From positions 40,362 to 104,361 of the forward strand of contig ONJQ01000004.1 in NCBI GenBank assembly GCA_900318175.1: a DNA stretch of 64,000 nt, written 5' to 3'. This document shows positions 17,043 to 26,063 of the stretch, piece after piece; the first letter of the stretch is position 1, and each line of letters begins with the position of its first letter. The notes below the pieces were generated by a model, which had not been told where the DNA came from, searched no databases, and saw only the letters and a list, made by a program, of their open reading frames with translations. The stretch is from an uncultured Bacteroidales bacterium (GTDB taxonomy: Bacteria > Bacteroidota > Bacteroidia > Bacteroidales > P3). A program made the position numbers and the translations under genes.

Positions 17043-17139
17043 AGTTGTGTTTTTTATGTGTTTTATTAATGTATTTTTCTGTATTTCAGTGTTATAAATC
17101 TGTTCTTCGGCATTGGCACATGCCCCACTTTTGAACACG

Positions 17140-17147
17140 CAAAATTA
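17140..17147 (-). promoter_or_regulatory. -7 element for the atpE-F-H-A-G operon
   Basis: TAATTTTG (a TAnnTTTG match) on the minus strand, about 98 nt before the atpE start. This shows the operon is transcribed from here rather than as the tail of a longer unit. Confidence 0.65.
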
Positions 17148-17264
17148 GATAAAAAAATTCATTTACACAAGTTTTTAACACTATATTCTTTCATATTTTT
17201 TTCAAAATGCTGATTTGCAATTATATTAACAAGACCCCATGTGACGCGGCTTCCACCTGAAAAA

Positions 17265-17312
17265 AAACCTCCCTGCAGTCCGCTCATTCGAGGCCGGGAG
17301 ACAGGGAGGTTT
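17265..17312 (-). terminator. Terminator of the PatB/MalY-type gene
   Basis: AAACCTCCCTG (17265-17275) and CAGGGAGGTTT (17302-17312) form an 11-bp stem. On the minus strand it is followed by eight T in total. It lies 22 bp after the stop at 17335. Confidence 0.85.
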
Positions 17313-17334
17313 GTATTGTTAAACTGCTTGTAAT

Positions 17335-18504
17335 TTACTCTAACGAGGCACTGATACGCTCCAGGCAATCGCCGAGCACCGAGCGGGGACAACCCAGATT
17401 CAGCCTGAAACGGCAACGGTAGTTGCTCCCTCCAAATGTGGTGCCATCATTCATTGCCACGTGTGCGCGGTTGAGGAAACGGTCTTTCAACTCGTCATGC
17501 TGGAGGCCCATGTCGCTGAAATCAAGCCATGCCAGATAGGACGCTTCGGGCAGCACAGCCTTCACTTGCGGCAGGTGCTCGCGCAGATAGTTCTGAAGAA
17601 ACTCCACGTTGCCCTCAAGATAGTGCAGCATTTGCTTCAACCACTCTTCGCCTTGGCTGAACGCCGCCTCGGCCCCGACAAAAGCGAATATATTTCCCAT
17701 CGCCACCTCGTAGCCGTCCAAGTAGCCGAAAAACCTCTTCCTCAGCGAGGGATTGGGGCAATAGCACACGGAGCTGCCCAGCCCTGCCATGTTGAAGGTT
17801 TTGCTGGGGGCCATGAATGTGATGGAAATATCCTTGGCATGCTGACTCACCGTACTGAAGCTTACGTGCTTGTGTCCGGCAAGTGTCATGTCGGCATGTA
17901 TCTCGTCCGAAATCACGTTCACATTATTTCTGTAGCAGATGTCAGCCAGCCGCCTCAGCACCTCCTCGCCCCACACTGTGCCTCCGGGGTTGTGCGGGTT
18001 GCTCAGTATCATCCAGCGGCACTGCCGTGCACGCCATTCAAGGTCCTCAAAGTCGATGGCAAAACGGCCGTCCTCAATCTTCAGCGGACTGCACACCAAT
18101 TGGCGGTGCCCGCCTTGCGGCAGATCAAGAAAAGGGGGATAAACCGGCGTGGTGACCAGCACCCCGTCGCCGGGTTCCGTCAACGCTTGCAGCACAAATG
18201 AGATGCCGGAGACAATACCGGGGATGAAGTGCAGCTCCTCGCGCTCGCTTTCAATGGCGTAGTGGTTTTTAAGCCACCCGCGCACAGCGTTCCAATAGCT
18301 CTCCGGTGGCATGGCGTAGCCCAGCACCTCGTGCTCGCAGCGTTGCCGCAGGGCGTCCATGATGAAATCGGGCGTGCGGAAATCCATATCTGCCACCCAC
18401 ATGGGTGTCAAATCCTCACGGCCAAAGAATAGTTTCAAACCGTCATGCTTCACGCAGTTTGTTCCCTTGCGTGGGATGACTTCATCGAAATTGTATTGTT
18501 TCAC
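17335..18504 (-). CDS. PatB/MalY-family PLP-dependent C-S lyase or aminotransferase
   Basis: 389 residues of fold-type I PLP enzyme. Signature blocks: PMWVADMDFRTPDFI near the N-terminus (the PatB/MalY 'mwvADMDF' motif), VTTPVYPPF, MILSNPHNPGGTVW, VISDEIHADM with the cofactor-binding Asp, and APSKTFNMAGL with the Schiff-base Lys (about residue 240). Members cleave cystathionine or other cysteine-S-conjugates to pyruvate, ammonia and a thiol in the cytoplasm. Whether this copy serves methionine synthesis or another beta-elimination is open, since no methionine genes are adjacent. It has its own terminator. Confidence 0.85.
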   Translation of the reverse strand: MKQYNFDEVIPRKGTNCVKHDGLKLFFGREDLTPMWVADMDFRTPDFIMDALRQRCEHEVLGYAMPPESYWNAVRGWLKNHYAIESEREELHFIPGIVSGISFVLQALTEPGDGVLVTTPVYPPFLDLPQGGHRQLVCSPLKIEDGRFAIDFEDLEWRARQCRWMILSNPHNPGGTVWGEEVLRRLADICYRNNVNVISDEIHADMTLAGHKHVSFSTVSQHAKDISITFMAPSKTFNMAGLGSSVCYCPNPSLRKRFFGYLDGYEVAMGNIFAFVGAEAAFSQGEEWLKQMLHYLEGNVEFLQNYLREHLPQVKAVLPEASYLAWLDFSDMGLQHDELKDRFLNRAHVAMNDGTTFGGSNYRCRFRLNLGCPRSVLGDCLERISASLE

Positions 18505-18605
18505 AGAGTTGATAGTATTAGTAGGCTAATTACAATAACTGTCAAGTGCAAATGTAAATGTTGAGAGGATGAGAGTTGATGGCTTGTCAGCGAAACACCA
18601 ACCGC

Positions 18606-20183
18606 TCAATTCTCAACTTTCATCTTGGTTAAGTCAATGGAGTAGTGCAACCCTACATTCTCGCGGCGTGCCCTTGCCATCTTGATAATCAGGTAGGCAC
18701 AGGCTATCAGGTTGCGCAGTTCGCTCAGTTCCTCGGTCAGCACCGAACGGTTGTAGAGATCCTCCGTCTCGCGGAATATGAGGTTGAGGCGGTCAAACGC
18801 TCGTTGCAGACGCAGGTCGCTGCGCACTATGCCGACATAGTTCCACATCAGTTCTTGCAGTTCGCGTTTGGTCTGGGTTATGAGTACCATCTCCTCGTTC
18901 AGCACCATGCCCTCGGCGTTCCAGTCGGGCACAGCGTGGCATATCTCGCGGGTCTTCACCCGTTCGATGGCGCTCATGGCGGCGTTGTGGGCGTATACCA
19001 CAGCCTCAAGCAACGAGTTGCTGGCCAATCGGTTGCCACCATGCAGACCAGTGCACGAACATTCGCCGGCGGCATACAGGTGGTGGATGGACGACTCGCC
19101 GTTCTTGTCCACCTTGATGCCTCCGCACTGGTAGTGTGCTGCCGGGCGGATGGGAATCATGTCCTTGGTGATATTGATGCCCAGCTCCAAGCACTTGGCG
19201 TAGATGGTCGGGAAGCCGTTGATGAGCTCGTTCTTGTCTATCCCGCGGGCGTCGAGGTACAAGTGGTCCACACCCGCAATCTTCATCTCGTTGTCGATGG
19301 CTCGGGCAACGATGTCGCGTGGGGCAAGGGACAGGCGTTTGTCGTACTTGTGCATAAACTCGTTGCCCTTGAAGTCCTTCAGGATGGCCCCTGCGCCGCG
19401 CATGGCCTCGGTGATGAGGAAGGCGGGTTTCTCGGCAGGGTTGTACAGCGAGGTGGGATGGAACTGCATGAATTCCAAATCGCTCAGCACTCCGCGGGCA
19501 CGATGCACCATGGCCACCCCGTCGCCCGTCGAGATGATAGGGGTCGTTGTGGTGGTGTACACGTTGCCCATGCCGCCGGTGGCAAGCAGCGTCACCTTGG
19601 CCAGATAGGTGTCAATCTGGTTGGTACGGCAATCAAGGGCGTAGACACCGTAGCATTCGATGTCCGGCGTGTGTTTCGTCACCCGCTGCCCCAGATGGTG
19701 CTGTGTGATGATGTCGATGGCAAACTGATGCTCTTTCAGTTCGATGTTGGGGTGGTTGTGCACCGCTTCCAGCAATCCGCGTTCGATTTCGGCACCGGTG
19801 TTGTCCTTGTGGTGCAGGATGCGGAACTCCGAATGGCCCCCCTCGCGGTGCAGGTCGTAGCGGTCGCCCGCGCGGCTCATGTCAAAGTTGACACCGTATT
19901 GCACCAACTCGCGTATGCGGTCAGGAGCCTCGCGGATGGTCATCTCCACCACTTCGCGGTCGCAGATGCCGTCGCCGGCCACCAGTGTGTCCTGTATGTG
20001 TTTGTCGAAGCTGTCGCTGTCGTACATCACTGCCGCAATGCCGCCCTGGGCATAGCGCGTCGAGCCTTCAGCGGCCTCGCCTTTACAGAGAATGCATACT
20101 TTGCCGTAGGGGGCCACTTTGAGCGCGTAGCTCAACCCTGCAATTCCCGATCCGATGACCAGAAAATCGACTTCAAATCTCAT
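18606..20183 (-). CDS. nadB: L-aspartate oxidase
   Basis: 525 residues, an FAD-dependent oxidase converting L-aspartate to iminoaspartate, the first step of de novo NAD synthesis. The dinucleotide-binding loop is FLVIGSGIAGLSYAL (residues 8-22), followed by EGSTRYAQGGIAAV, which contacts FAD. The active-site region has HREGGHSEFRILHHKDNTG, and further on FMQFHPTSLY and YAAGECSCTGLHGGNRLASNSLLE, all typical of NadB rather than of succinate dehydrogenase. nadA and nadC are not in the window. The start MRFEVDFLVIG has no competing upstream ATG. A small membrane protein gene lies 60 bp upstream. Confidence 0.93.
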   Translation of the reverse strand: MRFEVDFLVIGSGIAGLSYALKVAPYGKVCILCKGEAAEGSTRYAQGGIAAVMYDSDSFDKHIQDTLVAGDGICDREVVEMTIREAPDRIRELVQYGVNFDMSRAGDRYDLHREGGHSEFRILHHKDNTGAEIERGLLEAVHNHPNIELKEHQFAIDIITQHHLGQRVTKHTPDIECYGVYALDCRTNQIDTYLAKVTLLATGGMGNVYTTTTTPIISTGDGVAMVHRARGVLSDLEFMQFHPTSLYNPAEKPAFLITEAMRGAGAILKDFKGNEFMHKYDKRLSLAPRDIVARAIDNEMKIAGVDHLYLDARGIDKNELINGFPTIYAKCLELGINITKDMIPIRPAAHYQCGGIKVDKNGESSIHHLYAAGECSCTGLHGGNRLASNSLLEAVVYAHNAAMSAIERVKTREICHAVPDWNAEGMVLNEEMVLITQTKRELQELMWNYVGIVRSDLRLQRAFDRLNLIFRETEDLYNRSVLTEELSELRNLIACAYLIIKMARARRENVGLHYSIDLTKMKVEN

Positions 20184-20243
20184 CGAACTATTGCCTTATT
20201 GTTTTCTATATTAAAAGAGGCGGAGAACCTCCGCACAATAGAA

Positions 20244-20684
20244 TTACATGTTTCTAACCATGGGGAGCAGGTAGATGGCTGCAATAATCATTGCCACCAC
20301 GCCCACCACCAGCAGGATGTAAAGCAGTGTGGTCAAATAGCGCCACATCTTGTGCGACTCGCGTAGGAAATTCACTACAGGATATATCTCTTGGGTGGCT
20401 CTAAGCTCATTGGCCATACGCATAGCACGGCGCATATAAACAACTGCCGGCACAATGGCTACGGCCAGCACCAGCAAGCCCAAGCCTGCCAGACCCATGA
20501 TGTTGTCAATGTAGAAAGGCGTATCCTCGGGAAGCATGTTGCTCATAAATAGCAAAGCAATACCACCTACTGCCAAAAAGAGTGTACCAATGACTGTGAG
20601 AATCGAAAAAACATTCATCCTATTACCAACGCGGGTAACATACATTTTGCTATTTTTCAACAGCATAATTTCGTTTTCTTCCAT
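20244..20684 (-). CDS. Three-helix membrane protein, unknown function
   Basis: 146 residues with hydrophobic segments at about 24-48, 62-83 and 114-141, and a basic loop (YMRRAMRMANELRATQ) between the second and third. No enzyme motif is visible. The layout resembles small Bacteroidota DUF5362-like membrane proteins, but I cannot assign it firmly. It lies 60 bp upstream of nadB on the same strand and may be co-transcribed with it. TATATTTG at 20709-20716 lies about 24 nt before its ATG. Confidence 0.6.
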   Translation of the reverse strand: MEENEIMLLKNSKMYVTRVGNRMNVFSILTVIGTLFLAVGGIALLFMSNMLPEDTPFYIDNIMGLAGLGLLVLAVAIVPAVVYMRRAMRMANELRATQEIYPVVNFLRESHKMWRYLTTLLYILLVVGVVAMIIAAIYLLPMVRNM

Positions 20685-20708
20685 ATTGAGTTATTTTTAT
20701 TTCTTTTG

Positions 20709-20716
20709 CAAATATA
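20709..20716 (-). promoter_or_regulatory. -7 element for the three-helix protein and nadB
   Basis: TATATTTG (TAnnTTTG) on the minus strand, about 24 nt upstream of the ATG at 20684. Confidence 0.6.
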
Positions 20717-20796
20717 GCATTTTTTTTTTAAATGCAATACAAAATCCTTCAATAAGTGCTTTTTTTTTAACCCGCCTTTTTACTTTGTCTGCATTC

Positions 20797-20944
20797 GTTC
20801 TTCCTTCGCTCCTTGTACCTCACTTCTTCCTCATTTGTTCCTCATTTCTCTAAGGTTCATTAGAGAAATGTTAGATAACTGGGTTCAAAGAGTACAACAA
20901 GGAGCGAAGGAAGAGTGGGGGAGGGCCAAGGCATGAGCGTTGCG
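20797..20944. repeat. 11-bp-period tandem repeats in two opposed arms, locus 2
   Basis: The left arm has five in-phase 11-bp units: GTTCTTCCTTC, GCTCCTTGTAC, CTCACTTCTTC, CTCATTTGTTC and CTCATTTCTCT (20797-20851). The right side has TTAGAGAAATG at 20860-20870, then from about 20897 AAGGAGCG/AAGGAAGAGTG-type units. CATTTCTCTAA (20843-20853) pairs exactly with 20860-20870, and 20800-20816 pairs exactly with 20897-20913 (17 bp). The whole is a large imperfect hairpin in the 347-bp gap before the sensor kinase gene. No gene is seen in the gap. Confidence 0.75.
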
Positions 20945-21014
20945 TAGTTGTCGCGAAAAGGGGGCGTTCCGTCACCGTGGAGGAGCGCATTCTTTATAAT
21001 TAGAGTTTTTTTTG

Positions 21015-21022
21015 TATTTTTG
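21015..21022 (+). promoter_or_regulatory. -7 element for the sensor kinase gene
   Basis: TATTTTTG, 9 nt before the ATG at 21032. It fixes that ATG as the start; the in-frame ATG at 20948 lies upstream of the promoter. Confidence 0.65.
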
Positions 21023-21031
21023 CATTTTGTT

Positions 21032-23203
21032 ATGAGGCACTTCGTATGGTGTATAGGCATGATGGCAATTGCCATGGCATTGGCCACCGGCTGCAGCAAC
21101 AGGCAGTCGGGCGGAAAGGTGGACCTGCGGCTCCGCGCACGGATAGACCGCCTGAACAAAGAGGCCTTTATGGATCGCTTTGACAATCCCCATCGCTCCC
21201 TCTATTATTCTTACAATGCTGTACGCCTTGTGCAGGACTCGCTGCCCAGTTATGATGACGGTCTGATGCGGGCGTATAACAATCTGGCCTTCGGCTATTA
21301 CATGGTGGCTGAGCACGATTCGGCCGCCGCCTATACGGACAGCGTTACCGCTGTGGGGAGCCGCTCACCGGTCCGATGGCACAGCTCCCTGCGCCGCAAT
21401 GTCGAAGTGGAGCGGGTCATAGCCCAGCTGATGCAGGTGCGCCTGTTGCAGCGCAGTTGCCACATTGCCGACTCCTACCAGCTGCTCTACGATATCAACC
21501 AGTCAAAAGTGCTGAAACGCCAGCCGGACAACTATCTCTATTCCTATGCACAGATGGAGTATTTCATCACCTCGCTGACGCTGAACTACCACTATCGGAA
21601 CAGCGCGGTGGCCTCGTCGTCCGGCACCACCCTCTCCGCCGACACCAAAGCGGTGATGAAGGACTTGCTGGCCGATGTGGAGCAGGCGCGCCAGGGTCTG
21701 CGATGCGATTATGCCGAGGAGATGTCGCTCAACTATGCTTTGGCACACAGCTATTACCGCTTGGCGGCGGCTTCGGGCAGCGATGCACGTCTGCTGGGCC
21801 GTGCCTACGACTATCTCTACGCCAACGCCAAGATGCTGGCCATACCGGGGCAGTTTTGCATCTACCATCTGGCCAACGTGTTCCAGCTGCAAGCCTTCAT
21901 TGCCGCCGACACCAATATCACCCGCGACACATATATAAGCAAACCCCTGTGCAGCACCAAGCTGCAACGGCTCATGCAAGCCACTCAGGCGGTCTACCGG
22001 ACCGATACCACGCTGGCCGACCCGGACTATGGGATGAACATGTTCGACGTCTCCACCGACCTCTTTTTCCAGACTGTTGACCCTTATCAGCACCTCGGAG
22101 CCGTGGTGGCTGCGGCGGAGTACTGTCTGCACATCGGTGAACTGGACGAGGCTTACGACTATTACACCATGGCCCTGACGGACACTTCGTGGCACGACGA
22201 CATGGCCCCGAAGTTCGAGTCCATGCTCTACGATGGTTTGATACGGATGGGCTATTCCCAGTCGGCTGAGGACAATGCCCGCTGGTATGCCCGCGAAATG
22301 GAGCTGCTGAGTCTCATCAACCGCAACGAGAGTGCCGACCTCAAGCTGCAGGACCGCCTCTTCCAATCCGAGTCGCGAAACCGCTACTACACAGTCGCCA
22401 TCTGTGTAGGGGCTCTCTTCCTCATTGCTTTGGCCACCTTAGTGGTGTTGCTGCGCCGCCGCTCAAAGGTTCTGCGGGCTGAGAAACAGGCTTTGCAACT
22501 GGCCAAGCGGCAAGATGTCGAGCGCATTGCCAATGTGGAGACCTGTCTCTCCGTCATGCGGCATGACATCAATCCCTTCCTCTCCTACCTTACCGCCAAA
22601 AACCTCAGCCCCGAGATGCGGCAGGAGGTGCTTGACCAACTGCTGCGCACCTTTGCCAATATAAAGAACTGGACCAATCTCTCCATCCCTGCTGGCCTCC
22701 AGTTCCAGCTCTCCGACTTCCCCCTGTCCGAGGTGTTTGACAGCGTCGCCGCCTCGTGTGTGAGGTTGCAGCCGGAGGTGGAGCTCCTCATCCATCCCAC
22801 GCCGCTCCGTCTAAAAGGCGACCGGCAACTGACCGAAATCCTGTTGCGCAACTTGGTGAACAACGCTTTGCAGCACACCGCCAAGGGCGAGGTGACGGTC
22901 TCCGCCGAGCCCTACAAAACCGACAACCGTTTTGTGCACATCACCGTCAGCGACACCGGTACGGGAATGGACGGCGAGACACTTGAGAACCTGTTCCGCA
23001 CAGACAAGAAGCCAAGCGTCAATGTGGATACAGGAGCCCCGCACGGCACAGGTTTCGGGCTCATACTCTGCAAGTACATCATCAAGCGGCACGACGACAA
23101 CACCCTGCGTGGCTGCCGTATCTGGGCGGAGAGCGAGATGGGCAAAGGGAGCACCTTCCACTGCCTCATGGCTCTTGGAGACATGAAAAGTGAACCTTTT
23201 TGA
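21032..23203 (+). CDS. Lipoprotein-type TPR sensor histidine kinase
   Basis: 723 residues. The N-terminus is a lipoprotein signal (lipobox ALATGC, C21). Residues 30-440 are helical with TPR-like features (LMRAYNNLAFGYYMVAEHDSA and similar) and should be periplasmic. A transmembrane helix (AICVGALFLIALATLVVLL) lies near residue 455. A phospho-acceptor His is likely H511 in VMRHDINPFLSYL. The ATPase domain shows an N box (NLVNNALQHT), G1 (DTGTGM) and G2 (HGTGFGLILC). Its layout recalls the DUF5112/DUF5113 sensor kinases of Bacteroides. The response regulator gene follows after a 120-bp gap filled by 8-bp repeats. The stimulus is unknown. It is doubly anchored if the lipobox is used. Confidence 0.8.
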   Translation: MRHFVWCIGMMAIAMALATGCSNRQSGGKVDLRLRARIDRLNKEAFMDRFDNPHRSLYYSYNAVRLVQDSLPSYDDGLMRAYNNLAFGYYMVAEHDSAAAYTDSVTAVGSRSPVRWHSSLRRNVEVERVIAQLMQVRLLQRSCHIADSYQLLYDINQSKVLKRQPDNYLYSYAQMEYFITSLTLNYHYRNSAVASSSGTTLSADTKAVMKDLLADVEQARQGLRCDYAEEMSLNYALAHSYYRLAAASGSDARLLGRAYDYLYANAKMLAIPGQFCIYHLANVFQLQAFIAADTNITRDTYISKPLCSTKLQRLMQATQAVYRTDTTLADPDYGMNMFDVSTDLFFQTVDPYQHLGAVVAAAEYCLHIGELDEAYDYYTMALTDTSWHDDMAPKFESMLYDGLIRMGYSQSAEDNARWYAREMELLSLINRNESADLKLQDRLFQSESRNRYYTVAICVGALFLIALATLVVLLRRRSKVLRAEKQALQLAKRQDVERIANVETCLSVMRHDINPFLSYLTAKNLSPEMRQEVLDQLLRTFANIKNWTNLSIPAGLQFQLSDFPLSEVFDSVAASCVRLQPEVELLIHPTPLRLKGDRQLTEILLRNLVNNALQHTAKGEVTVSAEPYKTDNRFVHITVSDTGTGMDGETLENLFRTDKKPSVNVDTGAPHGTGFGLILCKYIIKRHDDNTLRGCRIWAESEMGKGSTFHCLMALGDMKSEPF

Positions 23204-23302
23204 ATGTGTTAATGAGTAAAGGAGTGAATGTGTGAGTCTTTTTGAATGTGTTAATGTGTGAATTCTCTTTCACTTTTCACTTTATTGAATGCGTGAATCA
23301 AT
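23202..23302 (+). repeat. 8-bp-period tandem repeats, locus 1
   Basis: Starting on the kinase stop codon: GAATGTGT, TAATGAGT, AAAGGAGT, GAATGTGT, GAGTCTTT; then at 23244 GAATGTGT, TAATGTGT, GAATTCTC; then at 23287 GAATGCGT, GAATCAAT. The array ends about 20 bp before the response regulator ATG. Confidence 0.75.
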
Positions 23303-23323
23303 TATAATTGTTTATTTGAACCT

Positions 23324-24133
23324 ATGGATCCCATAAAGATTATCATTGTCGACGACGAGCCTATCATCCGCAAGGCTCTCAAAACAGAACTGAACAACCC
23401 ATCCACCACCGTGGCCTGTGGCATGAATGACGACGGCGAGATAGAATATCGCGGTGTCGAGGTGCTGGACACCTTCGCCAACGGGGCGCAGCTTATGGCC
23501 GCCCTCGACAGCCCCGCCGAGCACCCCATGCCGGACTATCTCCTCCTCGACATGGAGTTCCAGGGCGAGCCCACCGGCGGCATCTTCCTTGCCGACCGGG
23601 TCCACCGCAAATACCCCGACATCAAGATTGCCATCCTCTCAGGCCGTTTCGACAACCCCCTGCCCAATGAGATGGGACGCCATGAACGCATGGTGGAGAT
23701 TGCCCGCGTAGTCTTCGAAGCGTTGGACCATGGGGCACGCGCCTTCGTCAGCAAAAACGCCGCCGGGGGCTTCTCTGTGGAGAACGTGCTGCGCGCCATC
23801 GAGTCCCTCGAACGGGGCGAGAAGTACTACTTCAACTACCCCGTCATGCTCACCCTCAAAGAGGCCGCGGAACTCTATATCAAGAACGCTTCACAGCGCC
23901 GCACCGACATTGCCGTCACCGACACCGAGCGGAGCCTCCTTCTCCTCGAAGCCGCGGGTTGCACAGCCTCCGAGATTGCCGTCTCCCTCCACGAGACCGA
24001 CAAGAGCATACAAGAACGGCAGAAAGACCTCTCCCGCAAACTCGACATCGTCAACAAGTCCGGCGCACGCATAGCCAAAGCCCTGCAATACGGACTGATA
24101 GATGCCAGAGAGATAAAATTCCTGAAAAAATAA
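23324..24133 (+). CDS. Response regulator with receiver and LuxR-like HTH domains
   Basis: 269 residues. Receiver domain 1-165: acidic pair D10-D11 in IIIVDDEPII, phospho-acceptor D76 in YLLLDMEF, Ser in AILSGRF and Lys in AFVSKNAAGG. D76 lies about 20 residues later than in standard receivers because of an insert (NNPSTTVACGMNDDGEIEYR) after the first helix. The C-terminal region has TDTERSLLLLEAAGCTASEIAVSL, a NarL/LuxR-type helix-turn-helix. It is the expected partner of the upstream kinase, encoded 120 bp away on the same strand. Its targets are unknown. Confidence 0.8.
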   Translation: MDPIKIIIVDDEPIIRKALKTELNNPSTTVACGMNDDGEIEYRGVEVLDTFANGAQLMAALDSPAEHPMPDYLLLDMEFQGEPTGGIFLADRVHRKYPDIKIAILSGRFDNPLPNEMGRHERMVEIARVVFEALDHGARAFVSKNAAGGFSVENVLRAIESLERGEKYYFNYPVMLTLKEAAELYIKNASQRRTDIAVTDTERSLLLLEAAGCTASEIAVSLHETDKSIQERQKDLSRKLDIVNKSGARIAKALQYGLIDAREIKFLKK

Positions 24134-24285
24134 ACGTGCCACACCCCCCAAAAAACAGAAAAACAACCCTCACTTAACCCGAAAAAGAGCCGTGCGCCAC
24201 GCCCTTCACGAATAAATAAACGGCACAGAACCAGACGTTCACATCAAAAAATAAAAAAATATTTTGCCAATTGGGAAAAACTTCG

Positions 24286-24293
24286 TACTTTTG
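24286..24293 (+). promoter_or_regulatory. -7 element for tRNA-Cys
   Basis: TACTTTTG, 23 nt before the tRNA 5' end. The 24134-24285 stretch upstream holds no gene I can see. Confidence 0.65.
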
Positions 24294-24316
24294 CACCCGA
24301 TTTTGACAACAAAAAA

Positions 24317-24387
24317 GGTCGTTTGGCCGAGGGGTTAGGCACAGGTCTGCAAAACCTGCTACTCCGGTTCAAATCCGGAAGCGACCT
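24317..24387 (+). tRNA. tRNA-Cys (anticodon GCA)
   Basis: The 7-bp acceptor stem GGUCGUU pairs with AGCGACC (one G-U pair). The D arm contains GAGGGGUUAGGC, the anticodon stem-loop is CAGGU-CUGCAAA-ACCUG with anticodon GCA, and the T arm is CCGG-UUCAAAU-CCGG. The discriminator is U, as expected for bacterial tRNA-Cys, and CCA is encoded at 24388-24390. Confidence 0.96.
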
Positions 24388-24390
24388 CCA

Positions 24391-24427
24391 AGAAAAGAGA
24401 GACTCCAGTGGGTCTCTTTTCTTTTTT
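24391..24427 (+). terminator. Terminator after tRNA-Cys
   Basis: AGAAAAGAGAGAC pairs with GTCTCTTTTCT (two bulged bases) around a short loop, followed by further T residues directly after the encoded CCA. Confidence 0.8.
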
Positions 24428-24439
24428 ACCCACTACCTG

Positions 24440-25963
24440 TTACCTTTTGGGCAGGAAGGGAATCTTGGCAAGCAAGCTGTTGACCTCAGCCGACACATTC
24501 ATTCTTCTCACCGCCACCACTGCCACCACTGCAAACACAGCCGTGCGCACCACCGCCTGCAGCACCACCACCCACAGCCCGCTGCCCAACAAGTTGAACA
24601 AGGGCGACACAGCCCATCCCCACAACCCGTTGAGGGCAAACAGTCCCAGCGTCAGCAGTACCACGGTCCCTTGCTTGCGGCTGAACAGCGTCACCCCCAT
24701 TCTCCTCCACAGCAACGTCAGCAGAGGCACATAGTACACCACGTATGCCCCCAGAGTGGCACAAGCCGACCCCGTGACGCCCAGCAGCGGAATCAGCCAT
24801 ACATTCAGCCCTATGGCCGCGGCCGTCAGCAGCGAGATGAACAACAGCGAGAACGCGAAATGCTTCGAAAAATTCAGTATATTCGTCGCAATGCTCAGCG
24901 TGGAATTCAGCACATTCGCCATGCCCAGAACCAGCACCACCCCCATGCCCCCCACATAGTCCGCTCCGTTGGGGATGACAGCAAACAGCGGCTCCAGATT
25001 AATCCAAATGAAAAACAGCAGCATGCACGCTACCAGCAGTTGGTGGAGCGACACTCGCTGCCCCAGCCCGTTCACCTCCCTCATATTCCCCTCGCTCACC
25101 GCTGCGGAGATGATGGGGCTGGCAATGGCCCCCAACGAGCGGTACGGAATCTCCACCACATTGGCAATATAGCAAGCAATCGTGTAGACTCCCGCCGCCG
25201 CCAAGCTCTCCTTAGCAATAAAGATAGAGTTGAACAGCTTCACATTCCCCGCCAGCACCGTCGCCGTCATAAACAGCGTGTACACCCCCACCTCGCGTCC
25301 CAACGCCCTTCCCACAAAATGCCAGTCCGGACGGAACGAGATGCGACCCAACGACAGCAGGTAGACAAAGTCCACCGCCGCCGCCACCGCATACGAACTG
25401 CAGAACATCACCACAAACACATCCAGCCCCACCACACCGTAGCCGTACAGCAGGTAGGCCGCCAGATTGAGCACCCTGACCACCACCTCCCGCACAAACT
25501 TCGGCAACGCAATGTGCAGCAGCACACTCGCGTTAGTCTCAAACACCGTCATGTACAGCACAAACAGCGTTAGCGGCAACAGCAGATAAGCGTAGTCCAC
25601 CAGCAGCGGAGCCTCCTCGGCGTAGTAATCCACAATGTTGTCACGGAAAATGAAAAACAGCAGTGCAATCAGTGTGAACCCCACAGCCGGCAGCAGAAGC
25701 GTCCAGCCGAAGAAACCGTGGTCGCGCAACTCGGGGTTCTCCGCCGTTCGGAAACGGGGATAGAAGCGAAGGATGGAGGCATTCGTGCCCAGCTGGGCCA
25801 AGCCGGCAAAGAGCATCGCCGCATCCACCATCACGCGGGTAAGGCCAATCTCCTCCTGCGTCAGCAAGTCCGTCACCACAAAAAACGTGGTCACGGCACC
25901 TATCAGCACCCCCAAATAATTGGCCAATGCCCCTTTGATACTCTGCTTTGCGATGATTCCCAT
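24440..25963 (-). CDS. MOP-superfamily polysaccharide flippase (Wzx-like)
   Basis: 507 residues with about 12-14 transmembrane helices and no other domain. The N-terminal IAKQSIKGALANYLGVLIGAV, then EEIGLTRVMVDAAMLFAGLAQLG and later YIANVVEIPYRSLGAIASPIISAAVSEG, are typical of Bacteroidota oligosaccharide/lipopolysaccharide exporters of the Wzx/MATE fold. It would flip an undecaprenyl-linked glycan across the inner membrane. No glycosyltransferase cluster adjoins it, so the glycan is unknown. It converges with tRNA-Cys. TATTTTTG at 25992-25999 lies about 29 nt before its ATG. Confidence 0.8.
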   Translation of the reverse strand: MGIIAKQSIKGALANYLGVLIGAVTTFFVVTDLLTQEEIGLTRVMVDAAMLFAGLAQLGTNASILRFYPRFRTAENPELRDHGFFGWTLLLPAVGFTLIALLFFIFRDNIVDYYAEEAPLLVDYAYLLLPLTLFVLYMTVFETNASVLLHIALPKFVREVVVRVLNLAAYLLYGYGVVGLDVFVVMFCSSYAVAAAVDFVYLLSLGRISFRPDWHFVGRALGREVGVYTLFMTATVLAGNVKLFNSIFIAKESLAAAGVYTIACYIANVVEIPYRSLGAIASPIISAAVSEGNMREVNGLGQRVSLHQLLVACMLLFFIWINLEPLFAVIPNGADYVGGMGVVLVLGMANVLNSTLSIATNILNFSKHFAFSLLFISLLTAAAIGLNVWLIPLLGVTGSACATLGAYVVYYVPLLTLLWRRMGVTLFSRKQGTVVLLTLGLFALNGLWGWAVSPLFNLLGSGLWVVVLQAVVRTAVFAVVAVVAVRRMNVSAEVNSLLAKIPFLPKR

Positions 25964-25991
25964 GAGCAGGATAGAATTCGTTTTCGGGGTG

Positions 25992-25999
25992 CAAAAATA
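25992..25999 (-). promoter_or_regulatory. -7 element for the flippase gene
   Basis: TATTTTTG on the minus strand, 29 nt before the ATG at 25963. Confidence 0.6.
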
Positions 26000-26063
26000 C
26001 TACATTTTTTTAGATTATTCAGCTTTCTGAATTTATTTATTTTACTAATTAGAAATTTATTTG

